In this document: positions 19,715 through 29,531 of the stretch, one piece after another | How the letters are laid out: each line of letters opens with the position of its first letter | Numbering within the stretch: the first letter of the stretch is position 1 | Assembly: GCA_021768085.1 (NCBI GenBank) | Contig: JAETOJ010000001.1 | Coordinates: forward strand, 117,212 to 181,211 | Source: Bacillota bacterium | GTDB taxonomy: Bacteria > Bacillota > Clostridia > Oscillospirales > Oscillospiraceae | Length of the DNA: 64,000 bases | Direction: 5' to 3' | Program-made: the position numbers and the translations under genes | Notes under the pieces: model-generated | Databases searched by the model: none | What the model was told of the DNA's origin: nothing | The model's input: only the letters and a program-made list of their open reading frames with translations

Positions 19715-21057
19715 TCCCTTTCTTCCTTTCCTCCGTCCTCGATCTCACCGGTGAGGTCGCCATCGGACACGCCGGTGATCCGCACCCACACGAACTCTCC
19801 CGCCGGGACAAGCCCCGCTGCCGTAAACAGCACCCGCCCGTCGATGTCCACCGAGTCGGCGTAGGTGCGGCCCGCGTAGCAGCCCGCCTCAGCGTCAAAG
19901 CCCTCGCACAGCACCTCCATGCAGGTGCCCAGCCGCTGCTCATTGTATTCGTCCATGATCCGGGATTGCAGATCCACCACCAGCTCCACCCGGCGCTCTG
20001 CTATGTCCGGATCCACCTGATTGTCCATGGCGGCGGCCAGAGTACCCTCCTCCGGGGAAAACTGGAACACCCCCGCCCGCTGGAGCTTCTGCGCCCGCAG
20101 AAACTCGCACAGCTCCTCGAACTCCGCCTCCCCCTCCCCGGGCAGGCCGCAGATCAGGGAGGTGCGGATCACCACGTCCGGCATGGCCGCGCGGAGCTTG
20201 GCGAACAGCGCCTCGATCTCCGCCTTGGTGCTGCGGCGGCGCATGGCCTTCAAAATGCCGTCGTTGGCGTGCTGGATGGGGATATCCAGATAGTGGACGA
20301 TCTTCTTTTCCCGGGCGATCACGCCGATCAGCTCATCCGTCACCGCCTCCGGGTAGAGGTAGTGCAGCCGGATCCAGTGGAAGTCCAACTTACAAAGCTC
20401 CGTCAGCAGTCCCGCCAGCGTGGAGCCGTCCTTCAAGTCCAGCCCGTAGCGGGTGATGTCCTGGGCGATGACGATGAGCTCCTTCACCCCGCTGTCCGCC
20501 AGCCCCTTGGCCTCCGCCAAAAGCGCCGCCATGGAGCGGCTGCGGTAACGCCCCCGCAGCTTGGGGATGATGCAGAAGGCGCAGCCGTTGGAGCAGCCCT
20601 CGGCGATTTTCAGGTAGGCCGTCCAGGGCGGGGTGGTCACCCACCGTTCTCCGTCGTCATAGGCTTGGGCGATCTCCCCGAAATGCTCCGGCCGCTCCCC
20701 CGCCATCAGCTCCTCCACGGCGGACACCACGTCGGTATAGCTCCCCGTACCCAGCAGGCCGTCCACCTCGGGCAAATCCGCCCGGATCTCGTCGGGATAG
20801 CGCTGGCTGAGACAGCCCGCCACCAGCAACTTTTTCAGCTTCCCCGCCTGCTTCAGCGCCCCCAGCTCCAAAATGGCGTCGATGGCCTCGCTCTTGGCGG
20901 ACTCGATGAAGCCGCAGGTGTTGAGCACCGCCACGTCCGCCCCCTCTACTTCGCCGGTGACGGTGTGGCCCGCCTCCCGGCACAGGGCCATCATCTGCTC
21001 GGTGTTCACCAGATTTTTGGCGCAGCCCAGGGACTGGAACGCCACCTTATATCCCAT
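19711..21057 (-). CDS. rimO: Ribosomal protein S12 methylthiotransferase RimO
   Basis: RimO adds a methylthio group to an aspartate of ribosomal protein S12. The 448 residues have the N-terminal UPF0004 domain with conserved cysteines (SLGCAKNLVNTE, NTCGFIESAK), the radical-SAM cluster motif C-x3-C-x2-C (CSNGCAFC) near 147, and a C-terminal TRAM domain. The GYKVAFQSLGC start and TRAM end separate it from MiaB. It abuts recX upstream and overlaps pgsA downstream. Confidence 0.95.
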   Translation of the reverse strand: MGYKVAFQSLGCAKNLVNTEQMMALCREAGHTVTGEVEGADVAVLNTCGFIESAKSEAIDAILELGALKQAGKLKKLLVAGCLSQRYPDEIRADLPEVDGLLGTGSYTDVVSAVEELMAGERPEHFGEIAQAYDDGERWVTTPPWTAYLKIAEGCSNGCAFCIIPKLRGRYRSRSMAALLAEAKGLADSGVKELIVIAQDITRYGLDLKDGSTLAGLLTELCKLDFHWIRLHYLYPEAVTDELIGVIAREKKIVHYLDIPIQHANDGILKAMRRRSTKAEIEALFAKLRAAMPDVVIRTSLICGLPGEGEAEFEELCEFLRAQKLQRAGVFQFSPEEGTLAAAMDNQVDPDIAERRVELVVDLQSRIMDEYNEQRLGTCMEVLCEGFDAEAGCYAGRTYADSVDIDGRVLFTAAGLVPAGEFVWVRITGVSDGDLTGEIEDGGKEERE

Positions 21058-21753
21058 CTACTCCCATTCCTCCTCCCGGAGGCGCTCCAGCGCCCCAGAG
21101 ATCTCGTCCCACCCATAACCCCGGCGGGCCAGATAGTCGGACACCTTTTTCAGATTTTCCCGGGTGGGCTCGGCCCCCCGGAGCTTCTGCCGGGCCAGCT
21201 TCTCGATCTGGCTGACCTCCGGCTCCCGCTCCTCCATGGCCTCCTCCCAGAACTCCCGGGGCACCCCCCGGCGGTACAGCTCGTCCTGGATCTTCCGGGG
21301 GCCGTAGCCCTTGGCGGCGTAGTGCCGCACCACCGTGCGGGCGTACTCCTGGTCGTTGAGCAGGCCCAGGTCGACGAGCCGATCCGCCACCCCCTCGGCC
21401 CGCTCCCGCAGGGCCTCTCTTTGGGCCTGGAGCAGCGACGGGTCGGGCCCGTCGTCCATCTTGTCATAGGGGTACTTTTCCCGCTTGGACCGGGGCGGGG
21501 CGCACAGCTTGTCCAGCAGCTCCCGCCGGGACATGGGCCGCTGGGCCAGCAGCCCCACCGCCCGCTCCATCAGCCGGGACTGTTCCCCGGCGGCGGCCAG
21601 GGCCTCCCCCTCGGCGTCGGACAGCTCCTTGCCGGCGTACAGGCCCAGGGACACCACGTCCCCCTCCCCCACCCGGACAAGGGAGGCGTCGTCCAGCCAC
21701 ACCAGCCAGCGGCCCTGTTTATGCCGGGAGGGCTCTAATTTCTCAATTTTCAT
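21058..21753 (-). CDS. recX: RecA regulator RecX
   Basis: RecX modulates RecA filaments. The 231 residues from ATG 21753 show three-helix repeats (LLAQRPMSRRELLDKL, VVRHYAAKGYGPRKIQDEL, VSDYLARRGYGWDEISGAL). A Lys/Asp-rich insert near 85-110 separates the first two repeats. The start overlaps the stop of the upstream acetyltransferase gene as TAATG. recA itself lies two genes upstream on the same strand, so the set may be a recA-centred unit. Confidence 0.88.
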   Translation of the reverse strand: MKIEKLEPSRHKQGRWLVWLDDASLVRVGEGDVVSLGLYAGKELSDAEGEALAAAGEQSRLMERAVGLLAQRPMSRRELLDKLCAPPRSKREKYPYDKMDDGPDPSLLQAQREALRERAEGVADRLVDLGLLNDQEYARTVVRHYAAKGYGPRKIQDELYRRGVPREFWEEAMEEREPEVSQIEKLARQKLRGAEPTRENLKKVSDYLARRGYGWDEISGALERLREEEWE

Positions 21754-22211
21754 TACAAATCCATCCAAACCGCCTCGTCGTGGATGGAGGCGTTCTCCAC
21801 AGCCCGGTAAAAGCTGACGGATTCCGGGTTGTGGGCCATGATGGCGATCAGCGTTTCCATGCCGCGGCCTTTCAGCGCCCGCCTCAGCTCCTTCAGCAGA
21901 AGCTGAGCCACCTGCCGGTGCCGTTCTTCCTTCAGCACGCAGATCCAGTCCAGATAGGCGCAGCAGCAGCTCGCATCGCTTCTGGCGGCAATGATGGACG
22001 CGTCAATCCGACCTATCACCCGCCCGTCCTCGCACGCGAGCAGGGACAGCGAATTGGCAAAACGGCCGTCACAAAAGCTCTTTTCCAGCCGCTTTCGGTA
22101 TTCTTCCCCCGCATCCATAAAAAAGGTGCCCGGCTCCTGCCGCCGAAGCTCCCGCTCAAATTCCATGACGCCGTCGATTTTATCCTGGGTAAACTCCTCC
22201 ACGGAAACCAT
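21753..22211 (-). CDS. GNAT-family N-acetyltransferase
   Basis: This 152-residue acetyltransferase-like protein has the acetyl-CoA loop region as V-L-K-E-E-R-H-R-Q-V-A-Q-L-L-L near 95-108, in place of the canonical Q/R-x2-G-x-G/A (the second glycine is Val/Ala here), followed by the usual PESVSFYRAVEN end. Substrate unknown. It sits between recA (6-nt gap) and recX (1-nt overlap), an unusual insertion in a normally tight recA-recX pair. Confidence 0.8.
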   Translation of the reverse strand: MVSVEEFTQDKIDGVMEFERELRRQEPGTFFMDAGEEYRKRLEKSFCDGRFANSLSLLACEDGRVIGRIDASIIAARSDASCCCAYLDWICVLKEERHRQVAQLLLKELRRALKGRGMETLIAIMAHNPESVSFYRAVENASIHDEAVWMDL

Positions 22212-22217
22212 GGCGCG

Positions 22218-23318
22218 TTACCCTTCAAATTCGTCGGCGGACACGTCCACCGCCCGGCCCGCGGCCCGGGCCGCCACCTGGGACTGACGGCTCATCAGCT
22301 TGAAGGAATTGGCCCGCACCTCGGCCTCCACCTTTTCCGCCACCTCCGGGTTCTCCTGGAAATACTGCTTCACCGCGTCCCTGCCCTGGCCCAGCCGGGT
22401 CTCCCCCATGGAGAACCAGGAGCCGGACTTCTGCACGATGTCCAGCCGGACGGCCAGATCCACCAGCTCGCCCAACTTGGAGATGCCCTCGCCGTACATG
22501 ATCTCGAACTCCGCCTCCCGGAAAGGGGGGGCTACCTTGTTCTTCACAATCTTGGCCCGGGTGCGGTTGCCGATGACCTCGGTGCCGTTCTTGATGGCCT
22601 CAATGCGCCGCACCTCCATGCGCACCGAGGCGTAGAACTTCAGCGCCCGGCCGCCGGTGGTGACCTCCGGGTTGCCGTACACCACGCCCACCTTTTCACG
22701 CAGCTGGTTGATGAAGATGACGATGCAGTTGGTTTTGGAGATGGAGCCCGCCAGCTTCCGCAGGGCCTGGCTCATGAGCCGGGCCAGCAGGCCCACATGG
22801 CTGTCGCCCATGTCGCCCTCGATCTCCGCCCGGGGGGTCAGCGCCGCCACCGAGTCCACCACCACCACGTCGATGGCGCCAGAGCGCACCAGGGCCTCGC
22901 AGATCTCCAGCCCCTGCTCGCCGGTGTCCGGCTGGGAAATCAGCATGGAGTCGATGTCCACGCCCAGCGCCCGGGCGTAGGTGGGATCCAGGGCGTGCTC
23001 GGCGTCGATGAAGGCCACCTCGCCCCCCCGCTTCTGGGCCTCGGCCACGATGTGCAGGGCCAGGGTGGTCTTGCCGGAGGACTCGGGGCCGTAGATCTCG
23101 ATGATGCGGCCCTTGGGCACGCCGCCGATGCCCAGGGCAATGTCCAGGGACAGGGAACCGGTGGGGATGGCCTCCACCACGATGTGGGCGTTCTCGCCCA
23201 GACGCATAATAGAGCCCTTGCCGTAATCCTTCTCGATCTGGGCGATGCAGGTGGACAGGGCCTTTTTCTTGTCCGAGGCGGGGGCGGCGGCCTCCACCGT
23301 TTTCTTCTTGTCAGCCAT
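22218..23318 (-). CDS. recA: Recombinase RecA
   Basis: RecA forms filaments on single-stranded DNA, drives strand exchange and triggers LexA self-cleavage. The 366 residues show Walker [10 protein letters not shown], Walker [13 protein letters not shown], the L1/L2 DNA-binding loops ([21 protein letters not shown]) and the C-terminal domain. Length and sequence are canonical. I saw no GAAC-N4-GTTC SOS box in the 95 bp upstream, so damage induction cannot be claimed from this window. Confidence 0.99.
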   Translation of the reverse strand: MADKKKTVEAAAPASDKKKALSTCIAQIEKDYGKGSIMRLGENAHIVVEAIPTGSLSLDIALGIGGVPKGRIIEIYGPESSGKTTLALHIVAEAQKRGGEVAFIDAEHALDPTYARALGVDIDSMLISQPDTGEQGLEICEALVRSGAIDVVVVDSVAALTPRAEIEGDMGDSHVGLLARLMSQALRKLAGSISKTNCIVIFINQLREKVGVVYGNPEVTTGGRALKFYASVRMEVRRIEAIKNGTEVIGNRTRAKIVKNKVAPPFREAEFEIMYGEGISKLGELVDLAVRLDIVQKSGSWFSMGETRLGQGRDAVKQYFQENPEVAEKVEAEVRANSFKLMSRQSQVAARAAGRAVDVSADEFEG

Positions 23319-23412
23319 GTACGATCATCCTTTCCCGCCGGCGCGTTTTGAAGGGCCGCCGGCCTCTTACTGTCCCATATAGTACCCCTTTATATGTCCC
23401 ATAAGTCGGACA

Positions 23413-24282
23413 TTAAGTAGGATTCTTCTCTGCGCTTCCCTCGACAACCCGCCAGTGCATCCCGGGATCCCGGGTGATCCGGATGTCTTGATAGCCGTTC
23501 TCCTTCAAGATCTCCTTCACCGCCTGGGCCTGATCATAGCCCACTTCAAAGGCCAGCTTTCCCTCGGGCTTCAGCGCCCACTTCCACTTTTTCGCCACGG
23601 CCCGGTAGAATTTCAGCCCGTCCTCTCCCCCATCCAGGGCGATGTGGGGTTCGTAGTCCCGCACCGACGGATCCAGCCGCGCGATCTCCAGCGTCGGGAT
23701 ATACGGAGGATTGCACAAAATCAAATCAAAGTTCCGCAGGACGCGAGGGGGCGGCTCCAGAGCATCCGCCTGGGCAGCCTGTACCTGATCCATCAGGGCA
23801 CAGCGGCGGATGTTCTGCCGGCACACCCGCAGGGCGTCCTCTGACCATTCGCCTAAAATCACGTGGGCATCGGGGCAGTTGTCCGCGATGGCAAGGCCCA
23901 CGCAACCGCTGCCCGCGCACAGATCCAGCACCCGGGCCTCCTCCCGATCCCGGAGGAACAGGATGCCCCGCTCCACCAGCGTCTCAGTGTCCGGCCGGGG
24001 AATGAGCACGTCCGGGCACACGTCCAGCGTCAGGCCGTAGAACTCCCACTCCCCCAGAAGATAGGCCACCGGCTCCCCGTTCAACCGGCGCTCCAGCAGG
24101 CCCCGGAACCGCTGCTCCACCCCGTCGGAGGCGTACAGCGGCAGATCATGGATCAGTTGGGTGCGATCCTTGCCGGAGGCGACGCATAAAAGCTCCCGGG
24201 CCTCCAGCTGGGCGGCCTCCACCCCCATCCCCTTCAAAGCCTTCCGGGCGTCCAGATACAGGTCGTTGTAGGTTGCGGGCAT
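23413..24282 (-). CDS. prmC: Peptide chain release factor glutamine methyltransferase
   Basis: PrmC methylates the GGQ glutamine of release factors 1 and 2. The 289 residues contain the helical N-terminal domain, the SAM-binding motif LDLCAGSGCVGLAIA near 135 and the catalytic NPPYIP motif near 190. The DUF1385 gene upstream on the same strand is a common partner in Clostridia; prfA is not in this window. Confidence 0.96.
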   Translation of the reverse strand: MPATYNDLYLDARKALKGMGVEAAQLEARELLCVASGKDRTQLIHDLPLYASDGVEQRFRGLLERRLNGEPVAYLLGEWEFYGLTLDVCPDVLIPRPDTETLVERGILFLRDREEARVLDLCAGSGCVGLAIADNCPDAHVILGEWSEDALRVCRQNIRRCALMDQVQAAQADALEPPPRVLRNFDLILCNPPYIPTLEIARLDPSVRDYEPHIALDGGEDGLKFYRAVAKKWKWALKPEGKLAFEVGYDQAQAVKEILKENGYQDIRITRDPGMHWRVVEGSAEKNPT

Positions 24283-24313
24283 GGCCTCTCACCTTCTCTC
24301 TGTCAGTCTATCC

Positions 24314-25282
24314 TCACCACTGATCTGCGCCCTTCTCCTCGGGCAAAACCCGTTTGAGCGCCTCAATGCCCACCTCGATCATGGAATCGTCCGGCTCAAA
24401 GGTGGTGAAGTTCTGCATCCACATACCGGGCGAGCGCAGAGCGCGGCACATCCCCCCGTCGTGCCCGCCCACATAGCGGTTGAACTCATAGGTCACCCCC
24501 ACGATGACGGGCAGCATCAGCAGATGCAGGGCCATGCGCAGAAAGGTATTCTCAATCTCCAGCGGGGTGAAGATCACAATGGACAGGAAGATGGACACCG
24601 CGATCACCACAAACAGGAAGCTGGTGCCGCACCGCGGATGGTGCCGGGGCTGCTTGCGGACGTTTTCGACGGTCAGCTCCAAGCCGTTCTCGTAGCAGTA
24701 GATGGTTTTATGCTCCGCGCCGTGGTACTGAAACACCCGGTGGATCTCTTTCATTTTGGAACACAAATAGAGGTAGAGCATGAAGATGGCCACCTTCAGG
24801 ATCCCCTCGATCACCGAGCGCACCCACAGGGGCATGGTTTTCCACACCAGTCCCAGCAGCCCCGTCAGCGCCGTGGGCAGCAGGATGAACAGCCCGATGG
24901 AGAAGGCCACGCCTAAAATGGCCCCCAGGGTGATGATCACCGTCATGGCCTTGTCCTCGCTGAGGTGGTCGTTGAGCCACTTGTCAATGCCGGTCAGCTC
25001 CTCTGTCCCTCCCGTGCCGTCGTCGGACACCTCGGCGGAGTGCATCAGTGCCCGCATCCCGTGCACCATGGAGCCGCAGAAAATGAAAATCCCCCGGATG
25101 AAAGGCAGCTTCGCCAGCCCCGAACGGGGCTTGATGGGCTCCTCGGTGATGTCCAGCTCCCCATCCGGCTTGCGCACCACGATGGCCCGCTTGCCGGGGC
25201 CCTGCATCATGATGCCCTCCAGCAGGGCCTGCCCGCCGCAGGTGGTTTTGAACGGGGTACTATGGAATTCCTCTTTTGCCAT
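24314..25282 (-). CDS. yqhQ: DUF1385 membrane protein (YqhQ-like)
   Basis: This 322-residue membrane protein starts at ATG 25282, preceded by AGGAG. The family signature GGQALLEGIMMQGP lies near 17-30, membrane segments cluster at about 115-145, 150-170 and 225-270, and a His-rich loop (RHHPRCGTSF) plus FQYHGAEHKTIYCYE are conserved. The function is unknown; one idea from other Firmicutes is a link to metal or prephenate metabolism, but nothing here tests that. It is upstream of prmC. Confidence 0.88.
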   Translation of the reverse strand: MAKEEFHSTPFKTTCGGQALLEGIMMQGPGKRAIVVRKPDGELDITEEPIKPRSGLAKLPFIRGIFIFCGSMVHGMRALMHSAEVSDDGTGGTEELTGIDKWLNDHLSEDKAMTVIITLGAILGVAFSIGLFILLPTALTGLLGLVWKTMPLWVRSVIEGILKVAIFMLYLYLCSKMKEIHRVFQYHGAEHKTIYCYENGLELTVENVRKQPRHHPRCGTSFLFVVIAVSIFLSIVIFTPLEIENTFLRMALHLLMLPVIVGVTYEFNRYVGGHDGGMCRALRSPGMWMQNFTTFEPDDSMIEVGIEALKRVLPEEKGADQW

Positions 25283-25416
25283 GGATCTGTCTCCTTTGAT
25301 GGTCTGTCTCTGGGGCCGACCGCCCATTTTGCGCCGCCGGCCTGTTTTTCGCGTGGGCTGACTATACCACATCGGCTGGAAAATTGCAACCCGTTTTGAA
25401 ACTTTTGTTCGATTCC

Positions 25417-26913
25417 CTACACATTCTCCACCCCAATAGGTAGGCGGATGGTGACTACGCAGCCGCCGCCGGGGGCATTGCCGATGTCCAGCGTCCCGTT
25501 GTGGCTGTTAATGATCTCGTCGCACACGGCCAGGCCGATGCCCGAGCCCCGGGCCTTGGAAGAGCCCTTGTAAAACTTATATTTAATGTAGGGCAGTTCG
25601 TCCTCTGGCACGCCGGGGCCGTGATCTCGGATGCGGATCACCACATCGTCCTCCTCCCGACCCACCGATACCTCGATACGCCCGCCGGAGCCCCCGTGTT
25701 TGTCCGCGTTGTCCAGCAGATTGCAGAATACCTGCCGCAGCCGCTCCGGGTCGCCGCTGATGATGGGCAGATCCTCGTCACACTCGGTATAGTCCAGCTC
25801 CAGGTTCTTCCGGCGGAAAAACTCCCGGTAGGTATACACCGCGTCCTCCAGCTCCGCCAGAATGTCGATGGGCTCCACCGACAGGTTGAACCGACCCGTC
25901 TCCATCCGGGAGAACTCCAGCAGCTCCTCCACCATGCGGGTGAGCCGCTGGGCCTCGGACACGATGATACCCATGCCCTTCTTCACATCGGCGGCATCCC
26001 GCACCTCGCCGTTGTAGAGCGTCTCCGCCCAACCGCTGATGGCGGTGAGGGGGGTACGCAGCTCGTGGGACACGGAGGAGATGAATTCCGACTGGGTGCG
26101 CTCCGCCTGGTCAATCTTCATGGACATATCATTGATGGCGTCCACCAGATCCCCCATCTCGTCGTTGGAGCGGGACTCCATCTGCACGCCGTAGCTGCCG
26201 GTGGCGATGCGCTTGGCGGTCTCCGTCACCCGGATCACCGGATCCAGCACCGATTTGATAAAATAGGACGCGGTGACGCCCATCACAATCAGGATCACCA
26301 GCCCCACGCCGGAGGTGATGGCAATGATGCGGAACATCTGGTTCTCCACCTGCCGCAGGGAGGTCACCATGCGCACTACCCCCACCACCGTACCGTTGTA
26401 AACCACGGGGGCCGAGGCGGCGATGATGTGGTCGCCAGTGTTGGGATCGGGCCCGGTGTAGGCCTCCACCTGCTTGCTCTCGATGGATTTCAGCACGTCG
26501 AGGGTCTCCACCCCTGCCCCGGATATGTCCATCATGGAGGACATCAACACCCGGCCGCCGGCGCTGAGGATCTGCACCTCGATGTAGTTCTTCTCCTCAA
26601 ACTGGTTGACAAACTGCCGGGCGGTATAGAGATAGGTGGTCTCCGTATAGTTGCGGAACATCCCGGCAGCGGTCTGGGCCTTGCTCTCCAGAGTGGCCAA
26701 AATGGTGGAGGTGTAATAGCTATACATGGCCAGCGAGAACGCCGTCACCGCGGTGGCCACCACCACCAGGGTGGCCCCCAGGGTGTTGAACAGCCAGCGC
26801 CACCGCAGCTTCCCCCGGGGGCGCTTGTCCGACGCCGGCTGAACCTCCTCCACCGCCGGCTCTGGCTTTACAGGCCTGCTTTTCCGCCGCCGGCCCCGGT
26901 TTTCCTGTTCCAC
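25417..26913 (-). CDS. Membrane sensor histidine kinase
   Basis: This 498-residue kinase starts at a GTG (26913) with GGGAGG ideally placed; an in-frame TTG further upstream lacks one. It has a basic N-terminus, a membrane helix near 43-65, an extracytoplasmic sensor of about 135 residues (single Cache/PAS-like), a second helix near 205-228, a HAMP linker, the HisKA box SSVSHELRTPL, and the ATP-binding N box (NLLDNADKHG) and G boxes (DHGPGVPE, GSGIGLAV). The architecture resembles WalK/PhoR/ResE. The signal is unknown; the partner regulator lies directly upstream. Confidence 0.93.
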   Translation of the reverse strand: MEQENRGRRRKSRPVKPEPAVEEVQPASDKRPRGKLRWRWLFNTLGATLVVVATAVTAFSLAMYSYYTSTILATLESKAQTAAGMFRNYTETTYLYTARQFVNQFEEKNYIEVQILSAGGRVLMSSMMDISGAGVETLDVLKSIESKQVEAYTGPDPNTGDHIIAASAPVVYNGTVVGVVRMVTSLRQVENQMFRIIAITSGVGLVILIVMGVTASYFIKSVLDPVIRVTETAKRIATGSYGVQMESRSNDEMGDLVDAINDMSMKIDQAERTQSEFISSVSHELRTPLTAISGWAETLYNGEVRDAADVKKGMGIIVSEAQRLTRMVEELLEFSRMETGRFNLSVEPIDILAELEDAVYTYREFFRRKNLELDYTECDEDLPIISGDPERLRQVFCNLLDNADKHGGSGGRIEVSVGREEDDVVIRIRDHGPGVPEDELPYIKYKFYKGSSKARGSGIGLAVCDEIINSHNGTLDIGNAPGGGCVVTIRLPIGVENV

Positions 26914-27052
26914 TCCGCCACCTCCCTGCCCCGCAAAACCCAACGCGGCTTTTCCGCGATCCCAAATTTCAGTTCACCCGCCGGAGGCAACGCCCGGCCA
27001 GGTCAAGGGCTTTGCTCCGCCAGCCCTTTGCATGGCACGCTTCGCCCCGCGC

Positions 27053-27745
27053 CTACATCTCCCACTTGTAGCCAAAGCCCCAGACCGTGATCACATAGGA
27101 CGGATTCTGGGGATCGTCCTCCAACTTGATCCGCAGGCGGCGGATGTTCACGTCCACGATTTTCAGCTCGCCCAGGAACTCGGTGCCCCACACCGCCTCC
27201 AGGATCTCCTCCCGGGACAGGGCCTTGCCCGGGTTCTCCATGAACAGCTTCACGATGGAATACTCCACCTGGGTCAGCTTCACCCGCTTGCCGTTCTTCT
27301 CCAGGGTGCGGTTCCGGGTGTTCAGCAGGAAGGGCGGCTGCTCGATCTCGTCCGCGTCCCGCATGGCCCCGCCGCCGGTGCGGCGGAACAGGGCGTCCAC
27401 CCGGGCGGTGAGCTCCGCCGGGGAAAAGGGCTTGGTCACATAGTCGTCCGCCCCGGTCATCAGGCCGCTGACCTTGTCCATCTCCTGGGTGCGGGCGGTA
27501 AGCATAATGATGCCCATCTGGGAATTGCCAGCCCGGATACGGCGGCACACCTCAAAGCCATCCATCTCCCCGGGCAGCATGATGTCCAGCAAGGCCACCT
27601 GAATATCCGGATTCTGCTGGATTAGGGCCAGGGCCTCCTCTCCGGTGCCCGCCTCGATGGCGTCGTACCCCGCCCGCTTCAGGTTGATCACCACAAAGCT
27701 GCGGATGTTGGCCTCGTCCTCCAGCACCAAAACCTTCCTTGTCAC
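27053..27745 (-). CDS. OmpR-family response regulator
   Basis: This 230-residue regulator has acidic-pocket E9/D10, the phospho-acceptor D54 in ALLDIMLPGE and the lysine in TKPFSPAEL, then a winged-helix DNA-binding domain ending WGFGYKWEM. The helix RRLRIKLEDDPQNPSYVITV is the usual recognition-loop region. It precedes the histidine kinase gene by about 140 bp on the same strand, so the two form a standard pair. The target genes are unknown; the lipoprotein upstream is a candidate. Confidence 0.94.
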   Translation of the reverse strand: MTRKVLVLEDEANIRSFVVINLKRAGYDAIEAGTGEEALALIQQNPDIQVALLDIMLPGEMDGFEVCRRIRAGNSQMGIIMLTARTQEMDKVSGLMTGADDYVTKPFSPAELTARVDALFRRTGGGAMRDADEIEQPPFLLNTRNRTLEKNGKRVKLTQVEYSIVKLFMENPGKALSREEILEAVWGTEFLGELKIVDVNIRRLRIKLEDDPQNPSYVITVWGFGYKWEM

Positions 27746-27782
27746 TGTCGTCTCCCCGCTTTCGTCGTCATGGGATGGGCCG

Positions 27783-29168
27783 CTACCTGGTGGCCCACTC
27801 CACCGTGATGAGCCTGAACCGCTGGATCAGCCCCTCCTCGTCCAGGCCACAGTCCCATACGCTGTCATCCAGCACCGCGCAATAGGTGGCGTTGCTGTCC
27901 GTATATAAGGTAAACCGCCCTGCCAGCTTGGAGCGGGCGTTCCGGTTGCTCCCCGTGAGCCGGTAGATGGTGAGGAATTTCTTCGGGGGCGGATCCCCCT
28001 CCTCCCGCTTGGGCCAGTAGTAAAACACCACCGACCGCTCCCCCCGGCTGCTGAGGCTGTCGTCCCGGGACACAGCGATGTTCCCCGGATCCCATCCGTT
28101 GGGCAGGTTCAAGTACCAGCTGTCCGTCACCGTATGGTAGGTAACGCAGCTGGTGCTGCCCTTGCCGGCGGAGTCGAACTGCTGCCAGTAGATGAAATAT
28201 TGGGCAGAGTCGTTCTCCGGGTCGATGGGGGTCAGGAGCTGGGGCCGGGGGATCTCCAGCACCCCGTCACTGTTGATGTCGGTGGCGCCCACCTCGGTAT
28301 AGGAGCGGGCAGTGGCCAGGCTGGCCCCGCTCTCCACATCCCGGGTGATGTTCTTCAGCCCGTCCTTGTCCAGCACCAGGATGTCGGTGAGCATACCACC
28401 CTCCAGCTCCACCGCCACATACACCGCCAACCGGCCATCCCCCAGGCGGCCCACCTCGGCGGCAACCACATCCCGCATTCCGTCGGACAGGGCCACGTTG
28501 GAAGTGATGGTCATGGTTCCGTCCACATATTCATAATATTCCGCCTGGTTGTTCCCCTCGCCAGAGCTGTCCTGCTGAAATACCATGATCTCCTGCTTGC
28601 CGTCCCCATTCAGGTCGGACACAATGTAAGACTCATTATAGGCGGTGTTCATCAACTGATCCGCCTCGGTGCCGATGAGGCTGTAGGCGGACAGGATGTG
28701 CACCCCACCGCTGAGCTGCCAGCTGACGATGATCTCCCGGCTCCCGTCCCCGGTGAGATCCTCATAGGCCACGGAGTTGATAGAGTTCCCCTCCCCGGAC
28801 AGCATATGAACCTGCCGGTAGGTGTGGTCGCCACCCTCGCCGCCTCCCTGCCGGAATAGGCACACGCGCATGGGCTGCTCCTCCACGGAGGTCACCCGGA
28901 GAAATACCGCGGCGGTCTCCTGCTCCCCGTCCCCGTCCAAGTCCAGCAGCTGAATGGTGGAGGTATTGCTGCCATAGTTGATGGTGGCGTACTCCGCTCC
29001 CAGCTCGCTCATGGTGGCGTCGATGGTGGCCTGGAGATCCTTATACTCCTGGGGCAGCACCGGCAGGGCATACAGCCTGTCCACCGGCTGGAACACGCAG
29101 CCGCTTAAAAGAGCCGTCAGCCCCAAGGCCATCACCCCCAGTAGTCCCTGCCGAATTCTGTGCCTCAT
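27783..29168 (-). CDS. Lipoprotein with FG-GAP/VCBS-like repeats
   Basis: This 461-residue protein has an N-terminal lipoprotein signal with lipobox LLSGC (Cys about 23). Repeated calcium-loop-like motifs DLDGDGEQE, DLTGDGSRE, DLNGDGKQE and DINSDGVLE suggest a beta-propeller of FG-GAP type exposed outside the membrane. ATG 29168 follows AGGAGG. It heads a possible three-gene unit with the response regulator and kinase (37-nt gap), so it may be part of their sensing apparatus; that is inference. Confidence 0.8.
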   Translation of the reverse strand: MRHRIRQGLLGVMALGLTALLSGCVFQPVDRLYALPVLPQEYKDLQATIDATMSELGAEYATINYGSNTSTIQLLDLDGDGEQETAAVFLRVTSVEEQPMRVCLFRQGGGEGGDHTYRQVHMLSGEGNSINSVAYEDLTGDGSREIIVSWQLSGGVHILSAYSLIGTEADQLMNTAYNESYIVSDLNGDGKQEIMVFQQDSSGEGNNQAEYYEYVDGTMTITSNVALSDGMRDVVAAEVGRLGDGRLAVYVAVELEGGMLTDILVLDKDGLKNITRDVESGASLATARSYTEVGATDINSDGVLEIPRPQLLTPIDPENDSAQYFIYWQQFDSAGKGSTSCVTYHTVTDSWYLNLPNGWDPGNIAVSRDDSLSSRGERSVVFYYWPKREEGDPPPKKFLTIYRLTGSNRNARSKLAGRFTLYTDSNATYCAVLDDSVWDCGLDEEGLIQRFRLITVEWATR

Positions 29169-29337
29169 GGCTCCCGGCCTCCTTCCTCTGCCAGAATAGT
29201 TCCCCACAGCAGCGGGGCGCGCCCGCCGCCGACGGCGCGTTTAGAAGTTATTATAACACAGATTTCCCCCGCTGCCTACGGATTTTTGTAAACAAACAGC
29301 AAAAAATAAAAAAAGCAAAAAAATTTGAAAAAAACTC

Positions 29338-29366
29338 TTGCATTTCCCGGAAGAGTGTGGTATGAT
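29338..29366 (+). promoter_or_regulatory. Promoter of tRNA-Arg
   Basis: TTGCAT (29338-29343), 17-bp spacer, TATGAT (29361-29366), 23 bp before the tRNA 5' end. An A-rich stretch upstream could act as an UP element. Confidence 0.75.
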
Positions 29367-29389
29367 AAACAAGCTCAAGGGAGCGACAT

Positions 29390-29466
29390 GCGGCTGTAGC
29401 TCAGCTGGATAGAGTGTTTGGCTACGAACCAAAAGGTCGGGGGTTCGAATCCCTTCAGCCGTACCA
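29390..29466 (+). tRNA. tRNA-Arg (anticodon ACG)
   Basis: A full cloverleaf is visible: acceptor stem GCGGCTG with CAGCCGT (closing G-U pair), D arm with AGCTCAGCTGGATAGAG, anticodon stem TTTGG/CCAAA with loop CTACGAA, T arm with GGTTCGAATCC, discriminator A and an encoded CCA at 29464-29466. Accessory DNA begins shortly downstream. Confidence 0.97.
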
Positions 29467-29469
29467 TGT

Positions 29470-29531
29470 CGAGTGTTCATAACGCAACTGAACACTCGTA
29501 TGTAAAGGAACAGTCGAAAGGCTGTTCCTTT
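29470..29531 (+). terminator. Tandem hairpins after tRNA-Arg
   Basis: Stem 1 pairs 29470-29479 with 29489-29498. Stem 2 pairs 29504-29513 (AAAGGAACAG) with 29522-29531 and ends in TTT. The second hairpin is the more terminator-like. Confidence 0.7.

Noticed and set aside
23319..23412. LexA/SOS box upstream of recA
   Set aside because: No GAAC-N4-GTTC-like site was seen.
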